Positions 61,371 to 64,000 of a DNA stretch of 64,000 nt are shown piece by piece (position 1 is the stretch's first letter; each line of letters opens with the position of its first letter). A program made the translations under genes and the position numbers. Below the pieces are notes generated by a model. The model was not told the origin of the DNA and made no database searches. It was given only the letters and a program-made list of their open reading frames with translations. Origin of the DNA: Paenibacillus antri (lineage in GTDB: Bacteria; Bacillota; Bacilli; Paenibacillales; YIM-B00363); assembly GCF_005765165.1 (NCBI RefSeq), contig NZ_VCIW01000020.1, positions 1 to 64,000 on the forward strand. Direction: 5' to 3'.

Positions 61371-62243
61371 TCAGGAAGGTTCGACGGACGGCTTCGGCTT
61401 GCCCGGCCAGTTCAACATCGTCATGCCGGCGACGACCGTGAAGGCGCCGATCACGATGTACATTGTAATCGGCTCTCGCAGAAAGACGCCGGACCATAAG
61501 ACCGTAAATAAAGCGGCCATATTCGAAACGATGACCGCGACGGAAAACTTCACCGTCCGAAGCGCTTTGGACAACATCAGGAAGCTGAAGCCGGTAATCA
61601 GGCCGAGTCCCGCGGCGCTGAGCCATGCGCCAGGCACGAACGACGGCTGCCAATCCGCCGCGAACGGCAGCGGGACCGCGGAGACGAACGACGCCCAGAA
61701 GAAGATGCTGTAGTTCATCGATACGTCGTTCATCGAATCGAGCAGCATCTTCTGACTGAGGAAGTGCAGCGCAGCGCCGATGCCCGAGAGCGCGAACAAC
61801 GCCGTGATCCAGCCCTGCTCTGCGATCGCGTCCCCGAGCGAACGGCCGTTCAACGTGATCAGCAGGACGCCCCCCAAGACGACGGCCCCGGAGAGCCAGC
61901 TCTTCGCTGTCAGCCTTTCTTTGAAGAGGAATATGCCGGCGACGAGCAGCACGATCGTCTGAATCGGCTGAACGAGCATATTGCCGTACGCGTGACCGAT
62001 CGTTATCGCGACGTTCTCGAATAAGTAATTGGCGCTCTTGCCGATCGCCCCGATCCAAATCCATTTATAAAACGTGGCGGGGCGAAGCGAATGACGCGAA
62101 AAATAAACGACTCCGGCCAACGCGACGACGCCGATCGAAAATCGGGCGAACGTAATCGTATAGGAATCGAATTGCAGGCCGGCGATCTTCACGAGGACGC
62201 CGACGATGCTCCACGACAACGAAGCGAGAACGAGATAAATCAT
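61371..62243 (-). CDS. EamA-family (DMT superfamily) transporter
   Basis: A 290-residue membrane protein with ten predicted helices in two EamA repeats. Typical motifs are SWSIVGVLVKIAG at the start, FARFSIGVVAL, the AITIGHAYGNMLVQPIQTIV segment and FTVVAGMTMLNWPGKPKP at the end. ATG 62243 is three bases behind the stop of the second transporter gene, so both are co-transcribed. They may act as a pair. The exported or imported metabolite is unknown. Confidence 0.88.
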   Translation of the reverse strand: MIYLVLASLSWSIVGVLVKIAGLQFDSYTITFARFSIGVVALAGVVYFSRHSLRPATFYKWIWIGAIGKSANYLFENVAITIGHAYGNMLVQPIQTIVLLVAGIFLFKERLTAKSWLSGAVVLGGVLLITLNGRSLGDAIAEQGWITALFALSGIGAALHFLSQKMLLDSMNDVSMNYSIFFWASFVSAVPLPFAADWQPSFVPGAWLSAAGLGLITGFSFLMLSKALRTVKFSVAVIVSNMAALFTVLWSGVFLREPITMYIVIGAFTVVAGMTMLNWPGKPKPSVEPS

Positions 62244-62246
62244 CCG

Positions 62247-63158
62247 TTATACCGTCTTGACGGCCGGCGCGGACGGCTTCCGCTCGGAGCCGATCCAGAC
62301 GAGCCCCAACGCCATGAATACGGCGCCGACGATTTGGAACGGCGAGATGCTCTCGTCGAACATCGCGTATCCCGCGACGACCGCCGCGGCGGGCACCGCG
62401 TATCGGAAGAAATTCGACCGGGTCGCGCCGACGCGGAACATGCTGGCGTTCCATGCGACGAACGCGATCACGGTGCAGAACAGCACGTTATACGCTAGGG
62501 CGGTCCACTCGACGGCGCCGAGCGTTGCCCACGCCACCTCGCCCCACGAGCCGAACGTGAACGGCGTCATGAGCAGCGCGCCGAAGAAAATCGTCCATGT
62601 GCTGACCCGGAGCGCAGAGTATTGCCTAAGCAGCGGCATCGTCGCGAGGTTATAACAAGCGCCGATGAAGCTGACGCCGAGCGCCATCGCGTTGCCGAGC
62701 ATATGCTTCGAGGAAGGGTCGAAGCCGCCGCCGCCGAGGACGACGAGCGCGACGCCGATCATCGCGATGGCGCCGCCCGTCGCGAGACGCGACGTCATCC
62801 GCTCCTTCGTAACGAGAGGCGCCAGCAGCGCCGCGAAGATCGGCCAAGGCGCGACGTTCAACAGCGAGGCGTTCGCGAGCGTCGTGTATTGAATGGAATA
62901 CATCACCAGTATCTCTAATAGCGTAACGCCGAATACGCCCAGGATGAACGTATGCAGCAGCGCGCGGAACGGAAGTCCGACCGAGCCCTCCTTCCACTTC
63001 AAGAGCAAGAAGAAGCACGGCACGGCGAGGCCGAACCGCAAAAACGTAAACAGCGCGGGGTCGAACGTCTCCATCGCGAATCGCGACACCCCGAAATTCG
63101 CCCCCCAAATGACGGCGACGGCAATCAATGCCGCATATGATCCCAACTTGTTCCCCAC
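62247..63158 (-). CDS. EamA-family (DMT superfamily) transporter
   Basis: A 303-residue membrane protein with ten predicted helices; AVIWGANFGVSRFAMETF and FTFLRFGLAVPCFFLLLKW are the typical first repeat, and ISPFQIVGAVFMALGLVWIG ends the second. The start is GTG at 63158 behind GGAGAG. It is the first gene of a two-gene transporter operon. The AraC gene 90 bp upstream is on the same strand and may control it. Confidence 0.88.
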   Translation of the reverse strand: MGNKLGSYAALIAVAVIWGANFGVSRFAMETFDPALFTFLRFGLAVPCFFLLLKWKEGSVGLPFRALLHTFILGVFGVTLLEILVMYSIQYTTLANASLLNVAPWPIFAALLAPLVTKERMTSRLATGGAIAMIGVALVVLGGGGFDPSSKHMLGNAMALGVSFIGACYNLATMPLLRQYSALRVSTWTIFFGALLMTPFTFGSWGEVAWATLGAVEWTALAYNVLFCTVIAFVAWNASMFRVGATRSNFFRYAVPAAAVVAGYAMFDESISPFQIVGAVFMALGLVWIGSERKPSAPAVKTV

Positions 63159-63248
63159 AGTCGCATTCTCTCCGATTCCGATCGTTATAGGTTCTCTGTA
63201 TTAATTCTTAATATTACCTTCGATCTTGCGGGAGGAACAACTGTTATT

Positions 63249-64000
63249 TTAGAACTGCGCGTTAGATTGCGACCGCTTCCGGTACTGCAGCGGCGAGACG
63301 CCGACGACTCGCTTGAACAGATGGCAGAAGTACGACGCGTTCGGCAATCCGACTTCGATGCCGACCCGCTCTACCGGAACGTCGGACGATCGGAGCAGTC
63401 TGGAAGCCTCTTTGATTCGCCGGGCCGTCAAATAGTCCGTGATGCTGCTGCCGGTTTCCTGACGGAAGACCCGGGAGACGTAGTTCTTCGAGAGGTGCAG
63501 CGATTCCGACAACGCGTCCAAGGCGAAGTCGTTCGCGAAGTTGAGCTCGATCCATTGCATCACGCTTTCCGAATATCGCAGCGATCTCTCCTCGCCTTCG
63601 CCTTCGAGCGGCACGCGCCCGCCGAGCTCGCTGCGCAAGCAGGCGATGACCTGAAGCAGCAGCAGCATGTTCGACTGCTCGCTCCCCTCGTCCTTCTTCG
63701 GTTCGAAGGCGGAGAGAATCGTCTCGAGGAACGGGGTGCGCCCCGATACGTCGAATCGCTGTTCCGACAACCGCCGCTTCCATAACGATCGGAAGAACCG
63801 TTGAAGGTCCGGGAACGCCGCGGCGTACCGATCGACTTCGACCGGATCGAAGCTCATGACCGTGCGGACGTACGGCGTCGACGCGGCGGCGTCCGGGCGA
63901 ACGGCATGAAGCTGGAACGGCTGAAACCAATATAAGCTTCCGGGTTCGATCTCGTACGTGCGTCGGTTGACGACGATCTTGCCGGTTCCTGCGCTGACGT
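63249..64000 (-). CDS. AraC-family regulator, N-terminal part cut off by the window edge
   Basis: The frame is open to the right edge, so the gene starts outside the window. The visible 250 residues begin in the cupin sensor (VNRRTYEIEPGSLYWFQPFQ, HAVRPDAAAS) and end in a complete AraC DNA-binding domain (FALDALSESLHLSKNYVSRV; VERVGIEVGLPNASYFCHLF). An internal ATG at 63857 is not the start because the cupin sequence continues past it. It precedes the EamA pair on the same strand. Confidence 0.85.
   Translation of the reverse strand, partial: VSAGTGKIVVNRRTYEIEPGSLYWFQPFQLHAVRPDAAASTPYVRTVMSFDPVEVDRYAAAFPDLQRFFRSLWKRRLSEQRFDVSGRTPFLETILSAFEPKKDEGSEQSNMLLLLQVIACLRSELGGRVPLEGEGEERSLRYSESVMQWIELNFANDFALDALSESLHLSKNYVSRVFRQETGSSITDYLTARRIKEASRLLRSSDVPVERVGIEVGLPNASYFCHLFKRVVGVSPLQYRKRSQSNAQF

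Noticed and set aside
61318-62064. Extension of the four-PAS kinase to 968 residues
   Set aside because: The added part is the EamA gene read in another frame, and TTG 61317 has GGAGGGGGA in front.

Overview
The window looks like chromosomal DNA from a GC-rich, endospore-forming member of the Paenibacillaceae (Paenibacillus or Cohnella-like). Evidence for this is the cotJABC spore-coat operon, the YesM/YesN-type two-component systems, the many AraC and LacI regulators, CUT1 sugar ABC genes without a local ATPase, strong Bacillota-type ribosome binding sites, and frequent GTG/TTG starts. I saw no rRNA, tRNA, CRISPR array, transposase or phage gene. Most of the window is carbohydrate-use functions in small operons, each with its own regulator.

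Left part (1-8.7 kb). A leftward operon runs uxaE, a LarA-family epimerase, gluconokinase, an SDR dehydrogenase and then gnd, which leaves the window. Together these could take D-tagaturonate through fructuronate, mannonate and gluconate to 6-phosphogluconate and the pentose phosphate pathway, avoiding KDG. A divergent LacI repressor and two matching operator-like sites lie between them. An AraC regulator and a Gfo/Idh/MocA oxidoreductase follow, then an intergenic region of small inverted repeats.

9-24 kb. A large leftward operon encodes a solute-binding lipoprotein, two CUT1 permeases, a GH172 (DUF2961) enzyme, three exported proteins of which two or three are DUF4185/GH183-related, a DUF6259-like TIM-barrel protein and a GH42 beta-galactosidase. 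A divergent LacI gene and a compact control region (two consensus promoters, two palindromes 100 bp apart, one cre site) drive it. The GH172 plus DUF4185 combination suggests a furanose-rich glycan such as D-arabinan. This is the best candidate for an undescribed system here.

24-45 kb. There is a YesM-YesN-binding-protein module, an orphan alpha/alpha-barrel-type protein, an oxidoreductase-AraC-oxidoreductase operon, an operon with an MHYT hybrid kinase, a lone receiver and a REC-HD-GYP protein, then a second YesM-binding-protein module without response regulator or permeases. Next come a small membrane protein, an AI-2E-family transporter that seems to start with ATA, and a small (p)ppGpp synthetase.

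45-64 kb. A frameshifted AraC gene faces a GH36-type alpha-galactosidase. Then come an esterase pair in overlapping frames, a GH4 alpha-galactosidase, AraC and Gfo/Idh/MocA genes, a membrane GGDEF-EAL protein, cotJABC, an AT-rich amidoligase-like gene, two DUF2382 genes, a four-PAS histidine kinase, two EamA transporters and an AraC gene cut by the right edge.
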